A DNA stretch of 10,862 bases from Candidatus Pacearchaeota archaeon (GCA_016186375.1 JACPLS010000032.1:1-10862); one strand, 5' to 3'. Numbered from the stretch's first letter, positions 5,700 through 10,862 are shown. Notes: a model not told the origin generated them from the sequence alone. Program-made: numbers and translations.

Positions 5700-8597
5700 A
5701 AAAAAGAATTATCTAAAGCCACTTCAACAGTTGCATTAGGAGTTAATACTGTAATTATAGTTAATGGAGAAATTGGAGTTGATAACGCTATTGCCTCTTC
5801 TATATCTCATGATACTGGAATTCCAGTTATTTATGTTAAAGATGGAGATGTGACATCAGCAGTTGATCAATTAAAATCTGGTGTTTATCAGGATGTAAAG
5901 GAAGTTGTTATTTTAGGTGGAGAAGCAGTTATTTCTTCTAAGGATGAAGAGATTTTAAAAACAACAGGAGTTATTAGTGCGGATTATGATGTTGCAAGAA
6001 TAGTTGGTACAACAGGAACTGGGACTGCTGTAGAAGCTATAAATTATTTCTATGGACCAGGAGTTGTCGATGAAGTTACACTAGTTACTTATAAAGATGA
6101 TAGTGATAAGAGTTACAATGATGTCTTACACTTAGCAGCAGAATTAGACAACCCAATTATTCCTATTCCAGAAGACGTTGAGGGTTTGCCCGCTGACGTT
6201 GTTGAAACAGTTGAAAAATTAAACATTAATAATGTGGAAGTAGTTGGAGACTTTCAATCAGAAAAAGAGGTAAAAAATGATTTAAGCGAATTAAAAGTCG
6301 GAATTACAAACGAGATTAATGGAAATAGCCCCGAAGAGTTAGAAGGAAACCTAGACAAAGAAATTACCGATAATTTTAAGTCTGGAGAGGAAGTAAAGCT
6401 GATATTTGTTGAAAACGGAGACATTCCACCAGCTTTATCTGATGGTCATATTGTTTATTACAAGGATGAGAATAATGATAATATTGATGATGACACTGGA
6501 GTTGTTTTAGATGGGATTGGTAAAGGAACTTATGATAAATTACGAGAAATTGGTGTTAAGTTTGATGATATAAGAGTTACTGGAAACAATCTTGAGGGAT
6601 GGGAGAAATTTAAAGAAAGTATTGAGGGTTCAACAAGCAGAATAAAAGTCGATTTAATAAAGTATGAGAATAGTAAGGATGTGGTCAAAATAAATGATGA
6701 GTTTAGTGAGAAAGAGGCGAAGGATATTTCTAGAGACTATAAAGAATGGAATTTGAAGTATGAAGATTTGGTTGCAGAACATAAAGCTGAGTTTGCAAAT
6801 GCGTTACCAACTATGCTTGAAACATTTAAATCTTATTATGCCAATGAAAAAGAAAAATTATCATCTGATGCAATAGCTTTAGGGGCTAAAATAATCGATG
6901 AATCAAGTAAAGATGATTCTGTATCTGCTTGGAAATTAATGCACGAGTTTGCAAACTTAGAGAGTCATGATAATTATGTAAAAGAATGTCAGAGTGATAG
7001 TGATTGCAGAAATGATCAGATAGAGCTTGAAAAAGTTAATGTTGATGAGAAAATTGAAAAATTGATTGGTACTGATAGAGCAAGAGAAGTCGCTAATTTG
7101 GATGTTGGGAAAAAAGTTGGTTTGTTAGAAACAACAACTTTTGTGCCTCCTGGAAAAGAATCTGAGTTCAGAGACAAAATTGATACTATTATATCTGAAG
7201 GAGGGAAAGTGGAAAATTTACAAAAAGATTATATTGAGAAAGGAAAAGAGGAGGCTTATCAAAAATATACTGAAGAACTGAAGAAGGAATATGAAACGAT
7301 TGGAAAGAAAGATGAGGCTGCGAAGTTGACTTCTGATCAAGTAAAATCAATGTTTGATAATAGACTGAAAATTGAGAGTGAAGCGTATTTATCAGGTGTT
7401 GTGAAATATCAGGATTTTATTAATCCGGAAAAAAGGGCGGAGGCTATGGCAAGGATGGAAGAAATGCAGAAAAATTATTTTGATTCTAAAGGAGTATCTA
7501 ATTCTCAATATTTAACATCGGAAGATTGGAAAACAGCATATGATAAATATTCAAAAGATGGAAAACTTAGTGATGATGATGTTAAGAAATATGAATCAGC
7601 TGTAACTGCTTATAAGACATGGGATGAGACTCATCCTGGAATTTATTATGATCCAAAAGGATCTTATTGGGATGCAAAGAGCGGACAATATAGTTTTACA
7701 GATAATGAAGGAAAAGTTGTTGCTGGAGTTTATGATACAAAAGCAGGAACTTATACTTATACAAATGAAAAGGGTGAATTAATTCAAGGAAATAAGAATG
7801 GTGATGTAAAAGAATATAAGGAGGATTATGGAAGTTGGAAGAAAAATGAAGATGGTACATGGTCTGGACCAAAGGGAGAAAGTTATATACCACCTTCTTC
7901 ATACAATCCAATTACAGGAACATATGATTATAGAATTGAAGGAAAGCAACCTGATGGATATGTAGTACAATGCGGAAGTAAAGGATGCAGTGGTGGAATT
8001 TATACGGGGCCTGGCTCAACTTGGACACCTCCAGAAGGATGGGATAAGAGTGCCGATGGGAAATCTTGGGTGAGCCCAGATGGACATGAGTATTCTGCAA
8101 GCACTTCATATTATAGTTCAGGAAGTGCAACTGGAGGAACTGGAGCATCAGGTGGAGGAGCCGTAAAAGATTCATTTGGGAATACTTGGACACAAGGAAC
8201 TGATGGGACATGGTCGAGTTCAGGAGGGACTACTTATAGTCCTAGCACAGGTACTTATTCAGGTGGAGGGACAGCTGGAGGAACATATACAGGAACTTAT
8301 GAAGGAGGATCGTATAGTAGTGGAGGAACTGGAGGAACATATTCTGGAAGCACAGGAACTTATTCAAGTGGAACAGGAACATATTCTGGATATAGTGGAA
8401 GTGGAAGTTATTCAGGTGGATATTCTGGCGGAGATACTATTGGTAGTGGTTCAGGGTCATATAGTGGTGGAAGTTATAGTGGAGGAGATGCTGGTGGTGG
8501 AGGTGGTGGCGGTGGAGGAAGCCCTGCACCGATGGGATTTGTTATTAGTGATATTGAGGGGAAGAAATTGTTGGCTAAGTGGCTTGGTTTAATGTGA
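5700..8597 (+). CDS. CWB2/S-layer-like surface protein lacking its 5' end
   Basis: The open frame begins right after the kae1 TAG and runs 965 codons. The first in-frame standard start is a GTG at 5850, inside a conserved domain, so the real start is missing. Residues 1-50 already match the cell-wall-binding-repeat-2 fold ('VIIVNGEIGVDNAI', 'TGIPVIYVKDG'), and 'VVILGGEAVIS' and 'RIVGTTGTGTAVEAI' follow. Two weaker copies of the repeat (about 6090-6290 and 6390-6630) end in 'VEVVGDF' and 'IRVTGNN'. A thrombospondin-3-like acidic loop, DENNDNIDDDTG, lies at 6465-6500. Next come a charged, helical, probably coiled-coil region (about 6700-7600), Trp/Tyr beta repeats (7668-8260), a Gly/Ser/Thr/Tyr-rich stretch, Gly9 and a short tail GKKLLAKWLGLM. 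CWB2 proteins sit in the cell envelope; an envelope or adhesin role is inferred. There is no signal peptide, ribosome site or TATA box, so it may be a pseudogene, a silent cassette or an assembly join. Confidence 0.8.
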   Translation, partial: KKELSKATSTVALGVNTVIIVNGEIGVDNAIASSISHDTGIPVIYVKDGDVTSAVDQLKSGVYQDVKEVVILGGEAVISSKDEEILKTTGVISADYDVARIVGTTGTGTAVEAINYFYGPGVVDEVTLVTYKDDSDKSYNDVLHLAAELDNPIIPIPEDVEGLPADVVETVEKLNINNVEVVGDFQSEKEVKNDLSELKVGITNEINGNSPEELEGNLDKEITDNFKSGEEVKLIFVENGDIPPALSDGHIVYYKDENNDNIDDDTGVVLDGIGKGTYDKLREIGVKFDDIRVTGNNLEGWEKFKESIEGSTSRIKVDLIKYENSKDVVKINDEFSEKEAKDISRDYKEWNLKYEDLVAEHKAEFANALPTMLETFKSYYANEKEKLSSDAIALGAKIIDESSKDDSVSAWKLMHEFANLESHDNYVKECQSDSDCRNDQIELEKVNVDEKIEKLIGTDRAREVANLDVGKKVGLLETTTFVPPGKESEFRDKIDTIISEGGKVENLQKDYIEKGKEEAYQKYTEELKKEYETIGKKDEAAKLTSDQVKSMFDNRLKIESEAYLSGVVKYQDFINPEKRAEAMARMEEMQKNYFDSKGVSNSQYLTSEDWKTAYDKYSKDGKLSDDDVKKYESAVTAYKTWDETHPGIYYDPKGSYWDAKSGQYSFTDNEGKVVAGVYDTKAGTYTYTNEKGELIQGNKNGDVKEYKEDYGSWKKNEDGTWSGPKGESYIPPSSYNPITGTYDYRIEGKQPDGYVVQCGSKGCSGGIYTGPGSTWTPPEGWDKSADGKSWVSPDGHEYSASTSYYSSGSATGGTGASGGGAVKDSFGNTWTQGTDGTWSSSGGTTYSPSTGTYSGGGTAGGTYTGTYEGGSYSSGGTGGTYSGSTGTYSSGTGTYSGYSGSGSYSGGYSGGDTIGSGSGSYSGGSYSGGDAGGGGGGGGGSPAPMGFVISDIEGKKLLAKWLGLM
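7668..7790 (+). repeat. Two tandem 21-residue repeats in the CWB2 protein
   Basis: The 20-residue unit WDAKSGQYSFTDNEGKVVAG (7668-7727) is followed after one residue by YDTKAGTYTYTNEKGELIQG (7731-7790). The shared pattern is aromatic-D-x-K-x-G-x-Y-x-aromatic-T-x-x-x-G-x-hydrophobic, alternating in a way that suggests stacked beta hairpins. The DNA copies have diverged, so this is an old duplication. Confidence 0.7.
7836..8260 (+). repeat. Three 'W-x-DG-x-W' modules in the CWB2 protein
   Basis: Modules start at the Trp codons 7836 ('WKKNEDGTWSGPKGESY'), 8040 ('WDKSADGKSWVSPDGHEY') and 8187 ('WTQGTDGTWSSSGGTTY'). Each has the pattern W-4 residues-DG-x-(x)-W-x-x-x-x-G-x-x-Y followed by a Pro/Ser/Tyr-rich spacer. 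The third merges into the low-complexity tail. Function is unknown; surface-exposed beta structure is likely. Confidence 0.65.
8118..8519 (+). repeat. Gly/Ser/Thr/Tyr low-complexity tail ending in Gly9
   Basis: Built from short words such as GTYSG, GSYSGG and GGTGG, interrupted by the third Trp module, and ending in nine Gly codons (8493-8519) and a Ser. The frame stays open throughout. The DNA repeats (GGAACATATTCTGGA appears twice) could slip in replication. Such stretches serve as flexible or glycosylated stalks in surface proteins; that role is inferred. Confidence 0.75.
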
Positions 8598-8601
8598 ATT
8601 T

Positions 8602-8656
8602 ATAACCTAGATGTTATTTTTCTTTTATTGTGTAGTAATTAAATATATTAATACTA
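8602..8656 (+). terminator. Hairpin and T-rich run after the CWB2 gene
   Basis: ATAAC (8602-8606) pairs with GTTAT (8613-8617) and is followed by TTTTTCTTTT (8617-8626), a plausible archaeal T-rich terminator. A second imperfect inverted repeat, TAGTAATTAA with TTAATACTA (8633-8642 and 8648-8656, one bulged A), lies just beyond. Confidence 0.45.
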
Positions 8657-8905
8657 TCTGATTGACTTCTCTTTGAATTATTATAAACTCTGATTCATTA
8701 TTGTCTAACTACACACGCTAATTAATTATAGCTCTTTTGTTACACATAAATTAGGGACTATGGATAATACTCTAATACAATTATAATAATTCGTATAATT
8801 CTCATATTAAGATAATAAACTGAACTTATAAAAATAGAATATAGTCTAAATTAAAAGGACTATCATCTAAGAGTATATGTATATAATATATTCATTTATA
8901 AAAGA
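8657..8905. other. AT-rich non-coding gap, nothing recognised
   Basis: About 250 nt with stop codons in all frames at short spacing. No tRNA-like cloverleaf, conserved peptide or convincing long repeat was seen. It leads into the promoter of the ribosomal operon. Confidence 0.6.
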
Positions 8906-8947
8906 TTTTATCGTCGGAAAATGTGTAAAGAAAAAGGTTTATAAAGC
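8906..8947 (+). promoter_or_regulatory. Ribosomal operon promoter with TTTTATCGTCGG box
   Basis: The 12-nt box TTTTATCGTCGG (8906-8917) lies 18 nt before GGTTTATAAAGC (8936-8947), which holds the TATA box TTTATAAA. The expected transcript start is near 8967, leaving a leader of roughly 30 nt with a strong ribosome site. The same box and a near-identical TATA segment recur before gyrB. Confidence 0.7.
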
Positions 8948-8987
8948 TTCTTTTTTTATTGTTTATAAGCCAATGAAGTCAAGGCAC

Positions 8988-8993
8988 GGAGGT
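8988..8993 (+). promoter_or_regulatory. Ribosome binding site of rpl7ae
   Basis: GGAGGT, 4 nt before the ATG at 8998, matches the archaeal 16S anti-Shine-Dalgarno sequence. It fixes the start and contrasts with the leaderless look of hicB, kae1 and rps28e. Confidence 0.75.
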
Positions 8994-8997
8994 CATA

Positions 8998-9351
8998 ATG
9001 GACTTCTATTCAATTATTGAAAAAGCAAAGAAAACAGGAAAAGTTGATAAAGGATCTAATGAAGTAACGAAAGCAGTAGAGTTAGGTGTAGCAAAGCTGG
9101 TTTTGTATGCTGCCGATGTTAACCCTAAAGAAATTGTTGCTCATCTGCCATTATTATGTAAAGAAAAAAATATTCCTTGCTTTGAAGTTGATTCTAAACA
9201 AAAGTTAGGGATTTCTGTTGGAATACCAGTGGGGGCTGCAGCTGTTGCAGTAGTTAATCCAGGTGAAACAGATAAGGAGATAGCACAACTAAAAATAGGA
9301 ATTCATACAAAATCTTCTCAAGAAAAAGCACCAAAAATAAAATCTAATTAA
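8998..9351 (+). CDS. rpl7ae: Ribosomal protein L7Ae
   Basis: Encodes 117 residues. L7Ae binds kink-turn RNA in the large ribosomal subunit, and in archaea also in box C/D and H/ACA guide RNPs and RNase P. The RNA-contact signature 'KGSNEVTKAVE' (residues 18-28, with N21, E22 and K25) is intact, followed by 'LVLYAADVNPKEIVAHLPLL', 'SKQKLGISVGI' and 'VGAAAVAVV'. The N-terminus is some 15-20 residues shorter than in Euryarchaeota such as Pyrococcus, and the C-terminus carries an extra charged, Lys/Ser-rich tail (from about residue 100). It is the first gene of a translation operon, with GGAGGT 4 nt upstream and a TATA box shared in style with gyrB. The order L7Ae-S28e-(gene)-L24e follows the classic archaeal cluster. 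Confidence 0.95.
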   Translation: MDFYSIIEKAKKTGKVDKGSNEVTKAVELGVAKLVLYAADVNPKEIVAHLPLLCKEKNIPCFEVDSKQKLGISVGIPVGAAAVAVVNPGETDKEIAQLKIGIHTKSSQEKAPKIKSN

Positions 9352-9352
9352 T

Positions 9353-9406
9353 ATGAAAAAAATTATATCTTTAATAATAGCATTGATGAGTTTTTATTAT
9401 TTATGA
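9353..9406 (+). CDS. Possible 17-residue hydrophobic mini-ORF
   Basis: Starting 1 nt after the L7Ae stop, an ATG opens MKKIISLIIALMSFYYL and then stops. It looks like a bare membrane segment or signal-peptide start. It has no Shine-Dalgarno sequence, and its end abuts the TATA region of rps28e. It may be a decayed gene start, a leader peptide or chance in AT-rich DNA. Confidence 0.2.
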   Translation: MKKIISLIIALMSFYYL

Positions 9407-9408
9407 TA

Positions 9409-9437
9409 TTTATACTTAGGAAATAATAAACGAAAAA
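9409..9437 (+). promoter_or_regulatory. Possible internal leaderless promoter of rps28e
   Basis: The TATA-like TTTATAC (9409-9415) is centred about 26 nt before the rps28e ATG, and no ribosome site lies in the A-rich stretch between. This suggests S28e and downstream genes can be transcribed separately from rpl7ae. Confidence 0.4.
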
Positions 9438-9731
9438 ATGGCAAAAGAACAGAGAGTAAAGGACAAGACTAGTGAAGGAGGAGCAACTTTAAAAGTAGAT
9501 AGGTTTAGTCAAAACATTCCTGTGAATGGAATTGTTGAGGAGCTTATAGGTAGAACAGGAGCAAGGGGAGAAGTTACACAGGTATTATGCAAGATTCTTG
9601 ATGGGCGCGACAAGGGAAAAGTAATGAGAAGGAATGTTAAAGGACCTGTGAAAATTGGTGATTTATTGACTTTAAGAGAGACTGAAATTGAGGCGAGGAG
9701 AATTCGAGGCAGCGAAAGGAGGTCAATATGA
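9438..9731 (+). CDS. rps28e: Ribosomal protein S28e
   Basis: Encodes 97 residues of a small-subunit ribosomal protein specific to archaea and eukaryotes. The core (about residues 31-90) carries the family hallmarks 'ELIGRTGARGEVTQV', 'ILDGRDKGKVMRRNVKGPVK' and the near-invariant end 'LRETEIEARRI'. The usual archaeal protein is about 70 residues; this one has roughly 25 extra N-terminal, mainly polar residues. They appear genuine, because the ATG at 9438 is at leaderless distance from a TATA-like box. It lies 86 nt after rpl7ae. Its stop overlaps the next start as ATGA, and its last codons contain the GGAGGT (9718-9723) that serves the following gene, so the two are translationally linked. Confidence 0.94.
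   Translation: MAKEQRVKDKTSEGGATLKVDRFSQNIPVNGIVEELIGRTGARGEVTQVLCKILDGRDKGKVMRRNVKGPVKIGDLLTLRETEIEARRIRGSERRSI
9718..9723 (+). promoter_or_regulatory. Ribosome binding site inside the end of rps28e
   Basis: GGAGGT lies 4 nt before the ATG at 9728 and 7 nt before the ATG at 9731, so either could start the 114-residue gene. The sequence GGAGGTCA.TATG closely repeats the rpl7ae start region. It supports the small gene as really translated. Confidence 0.7.
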
Positions 9732-10072
9732 TGACCTCATTAACAATGGTTAATTCTAAAATAGTTGATTGTAATTTAGTTAATCTTAATACTCTAACAG
9801 ATGATTATCTTTCAAGAATAATTCAAAGACATTTTATGACAAGAGAAAAACTTGATTTATTTGATAGAGTTATTGAAGATAGTCATATAGAGTTAATAAG
9901 TGCCGATAGAAATAGAGGATATGTTTTTACTGATTATCCTTATAAAGGAAATTATGTGAATTTTATTGGTAGTTTAATAGTTGAATTTTCTAAATTTCTT
10001 GGGAGAAAAGTAAAAAAAAGATTTAAAGATTCAGATAGCAAACTGGAAGGTTTTTACTGGGAGGTTTTTTAA
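9728..10072 (+). CDS. Unrecognised 114-aa protein in ribosomal operon
   Basis: I do not recognise a family. The protein is soluble and mixed in charge, with no membrane segment, Cys motif or repeats. It has a Leu/Arg-rich helical part around 'DDYLSRIIQRHFMTREKLDL' (about residues 25-44), a probable strand 'IELISADRNRGYVFTDY' and a C-terminal helix with a basic patch 'FLGRKVKKRFK' before 'GFYWEVF'. It overlaps rps28e by 4 nt (ATGA), has GGAGGT at good distance, and ends 1 nt before rpl24e, whose ribosome site lies in its last codons. It is therefore locked into the operon. In many archaea L24e follows S28e directly, so this looks like an insertion. A ribosome-linked or RNA-binding role is only a guess from context. 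ATG 9731 would give 113 residues. Confidence 0.8.
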   Translation: MMTSLTMVNSKIVDCNLVNLNTLTDDYLSRIIQRHFMTREKLDLFDRVIEDSHIELISADRNRGYVFTDYPYKGNYVNFIGSLIVEFSKFLGRKVKKRFKDSDSKLEGFYWEVF

Positions 10073-10073
10073 A

Positions 10074-10394
10074 ATGGCTAAATGTATTTTTTGCGGGAGA
10101 GAAGAAGAACCGTTTAGGGGAATTCACCTTATTAAGAATGATGGATCAGTAAATTTTTTTTGTTCAAGCAAATGTAGGAAAAACACTTTAAAATTAAAGA
10201 GAGATAAAAGAAGATTAAAATGGACCGAAGCTTATAGAATTGCACTTGAGAAGAGCAGAAAAGCACAGAAAAGAGAAGAAGAGAAGAAAACTGAGAAAGT
10301 AAATAAAGAGAAAGAAGAAATAGATAAATCAGAAAAAAAGGAAAAAGTGGAGAAGATAAAAGTTCCAAAAACGAGAGAGTTAAAGAAAGGATAA
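10074..10394 (+). CDS. rpl24e: Ribosomal protein L24e
   Basis: Encodes 106 residues of a small zinc-ribbon protein of the large subunit, close to the subunit interface. The zinc ligands are plain: C4 and C7 in 'CIFCG', then C30 and C34 in 'FCSSKCRKN'. These are followed by the L24e core 'LKLKRDKRRLKWTEAYR'. The archaeal protein is typically about 60-70 residues; here a tail of some 40 residues made almost only of Lys and Glu follows, likely a single charged helix or a disordered extension. The ribosome site GGAGGT (10060-10065) lies 8 nt before the ATG, within the end of the preceding gene. In many archaea ndk and infB come next; here the operon ends and a minus-strand gene meets it end to end. 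Confidence 0.94.
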   Translation: MAKCIFCGREEEPFRGIHLIKNDGSVNFFCSSKCRKNTLKLKRDKRRLKWTEAYRIALEKSRKAQKREEEKKTEKVNKEKEEIDKSEKKEKVEKIKVPKTRELKKG

Positions 10395-10595
10395 CTATTT
10401 AATTAAAGTATTTTCAAGCCCCATTTGATTTGTATTATAATGTCTATCAGTTGTATATTGTTCATTTAATCTTGGTGATTTCTCATTTGTCATATTATAT
10501 AATTTAGATTCAATAAAAATAATGTATCCTACAAAAAGAAAAAATAGTCCCAATCCGATAGCATAAATTTTTCTGTCATCAACATAATGATTCAT
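10395..10595 (-). CDS. Small single-pass membrane protein, unknown
   Basis: Encodes 66 residues from the ATG at 10595. No family is recognised. After a short polar start 'MNHYVDDRK' comes one strong membrane segment, 'IYAIGLGLFFLFVGYIIFI' (residues 10-28), then a polar Asn/Thr-rich tail. The preceding positive charges and single span suggest the N-terminus inside or a signal-anchor; topology is not certain. The frame is open further back to a TTG at 10634, but that TTG lies inside a BRE-like GGAAAG, and the TATA box 10619-10626 is 27 nt from the ATG at 10595. The shorter, leaderless form is therefore preferred. Its TAG stop (10395-10397) touches the rpl24e TAA (10392-10394) with no gap, a tail-to-tail arrangement. 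Confidence 0.55.
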   Translation of the reverse strand: MNHYVDDRKIYAIGLGLFFLFVGYIIFIESKLYNMTNEKSPRLNEQYTTDRHYNTNQMGLENTLIK

Positions 10596-10618
10596 ATAAA
10601 TAAAAATATCATACAGAT

Positions 10619-10632
10619 TTTTATATCTTTCC
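10619..10632 (-). promoter_or_regulatory. Promoter of the small membrane protein gene
   Basis: Read on the minus strand, GGAAAG (10632-10627) is followed by the TATA box ATATAAAA (10626-10619), with 27 nt from the box centre to the ATG at 10595. This is the usual archaeal spacing for a leaderless transcript and supports the gene being real. Confidence 0.5.
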
Positions 10633-10692
10633 AATTAATTTTTAGTTAAAAAGTTTAATAACTCTTTCTATGTAGAATAATATAATAAGTAT

Positions 10693-10739
10693 TTTTATCG
10701 TCGGTAAATTTAATTTTTAAAAGCAAAGGTTTTTAAAGC
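10693..10739 (+). promoter_or_regulatory. gyrB promoter with TTTTATCGTCGG box
   Basis: TTTTATCGTCGG (10693-10704) is identical over 12 nt to the box before rpl7ae. GGTTTTTAAAGC (10728-10739), the TATA region, lies 23 nt downstream, against 18 nt at rpl7ae. The expected transcript start is near 10759, giving a leader of about 20 nt with the weak ribosome site GAGG (10766-10769), 8 nt before the ATG. Confidence 0.65.
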
Positions 10740-10777
10740 AAGCTTCATTTTTTTATGTGTAAAAAGAGGCAATTAAA

Positions 10778-10862
10778 ATGACAGATAAGAAAGATAAAGA
10801 AAAGGCAAGCAAGGAGTATGGTTCAGAAAGTATTAAAGTGCTTGAAGGATTGGAAGGGGTAA
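10778..10862 (+). CDS. gyrB: DNA gyrase subunit B, 3'-partial
   Basis: Only the first 28 codons are inside the window. After a short Lys/Asp/Glu-rich start comes 'YGSESIKVLEGLEGV', the beginning of the GHKL ATPase domain of bacterial-type GyrB, where the motif YxAxxIxVLEGLExVRKRPGMYIG is expected. The gyrase B subunit powers DNA supercoiling with GyrA. Archaeal gyrases are regarded as acquired from bacteria and are common in Euryarchaeota and many DPANN lineages. The adjacent gene to the right is not visible, so pairing with gyrA cannot be judged. Topoisomerase VI B and ParE are related alternatives; ParE shares the motif and cannot be fully excluded from 28 residues. Confidence 0.85.
   Translation, partial: MTDKKDKEKASKEYGSESIKVLEGLEGV

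Noticed and set aside
5850..5852. GTG as start of the CWB2 gene
   Set aside because: It falls inside the CWB2 domain, after 50 codons that already match it, and has no ribosome site, promoter or signal peptide.
8176..8592. Second long plus-strand frame over the Gly-rich tail
   Set aside because: It is the shifted reading of GGA/GGT-rich repeats, giving a Val/Glu/Ile-rich sequence with no domain.
4731..8597. Kae1-Bud32 type fusion across the kae1 stop
   Set aside because: The downstream frame is a CWB2 surface protein with no kinase motifs, and Kae1 ends at its normal C-terminus.
8598..8905. tRNA or other RNA gene in the 400-nt gap
   Set aside because: No TTCGA-type T-loop, no paired acceptor ends and no GC-rich segment typical of structured RNA in AT-rich archaea.
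10596..10634. TTG at 10634 as start of the minus-strand gene
   Set aside because: The TTG lies in the BRE-like GGAAAG next to a TATA box that is 27 nt from the ATG at 10595.

Overview
The window looks like a fragment of an AT-rich archaeal genome, most plausibly a DPANN archaeon of the Woesearchaeota/Pacearchaeota kind. The evidence is a stand-alone archaeal Kae1, the archaeal/eukaryotic ribosomal proteins L7Ae, S28e and L24e, TATA-box promoters placed about 25-27 nt before several start codons, and huge secreted proteins with cysteine-rich modules. The start of a gyrase B gene at the right edge also fits, since many DPANN and euryarchaeal genomes carry a bacterial-type gyrase. Phylum assignment is inference from style; no rRNA is present.

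Left third (1-3759): the 3' part of a very large LamG-containing surface protein, open through the left edge. It is followed by hairpins and about 300 nt of non-coding DNA with a 28-nt direct repeat and a 10-bp inverted repeat in front of a hicB-hicA toxin-antitoxin pair (4059-4607). Between hicB and hicA lies a strongly structured, locally GC-rich palindromic element that also supplies the last codons of hicB.

Middle (4731-8597): kae1, probably leaderless. Its stop codon is directly followed, in the same frame and without a gap, by a 965-codon reading frame for a cell-wall-binding-repeat-2 (CWB2)/S-layer-like protein with a long helical middle and a Gly/Ser/Thr/Tyr-rich tail. That gene has no visible start codon, signal peptide or promoter, so its 5' end is missing, displaced or misassembled.

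Right (8598-10862): a 400-nt gap, then a translation operon rpl7ae, rps28e, an unrecognised 114-aa gene and rpl24e. A small single-pass membrane protein gene follows on the minus strand, ending exactly where rpl24e ends. Last comes gyrB, cut by the window edge. The promoters of the ribosomal operon and gyrB share an exact 12-nt upstream box plus a matching TATA and initial transcribed region, which suggests common growth-linked control.
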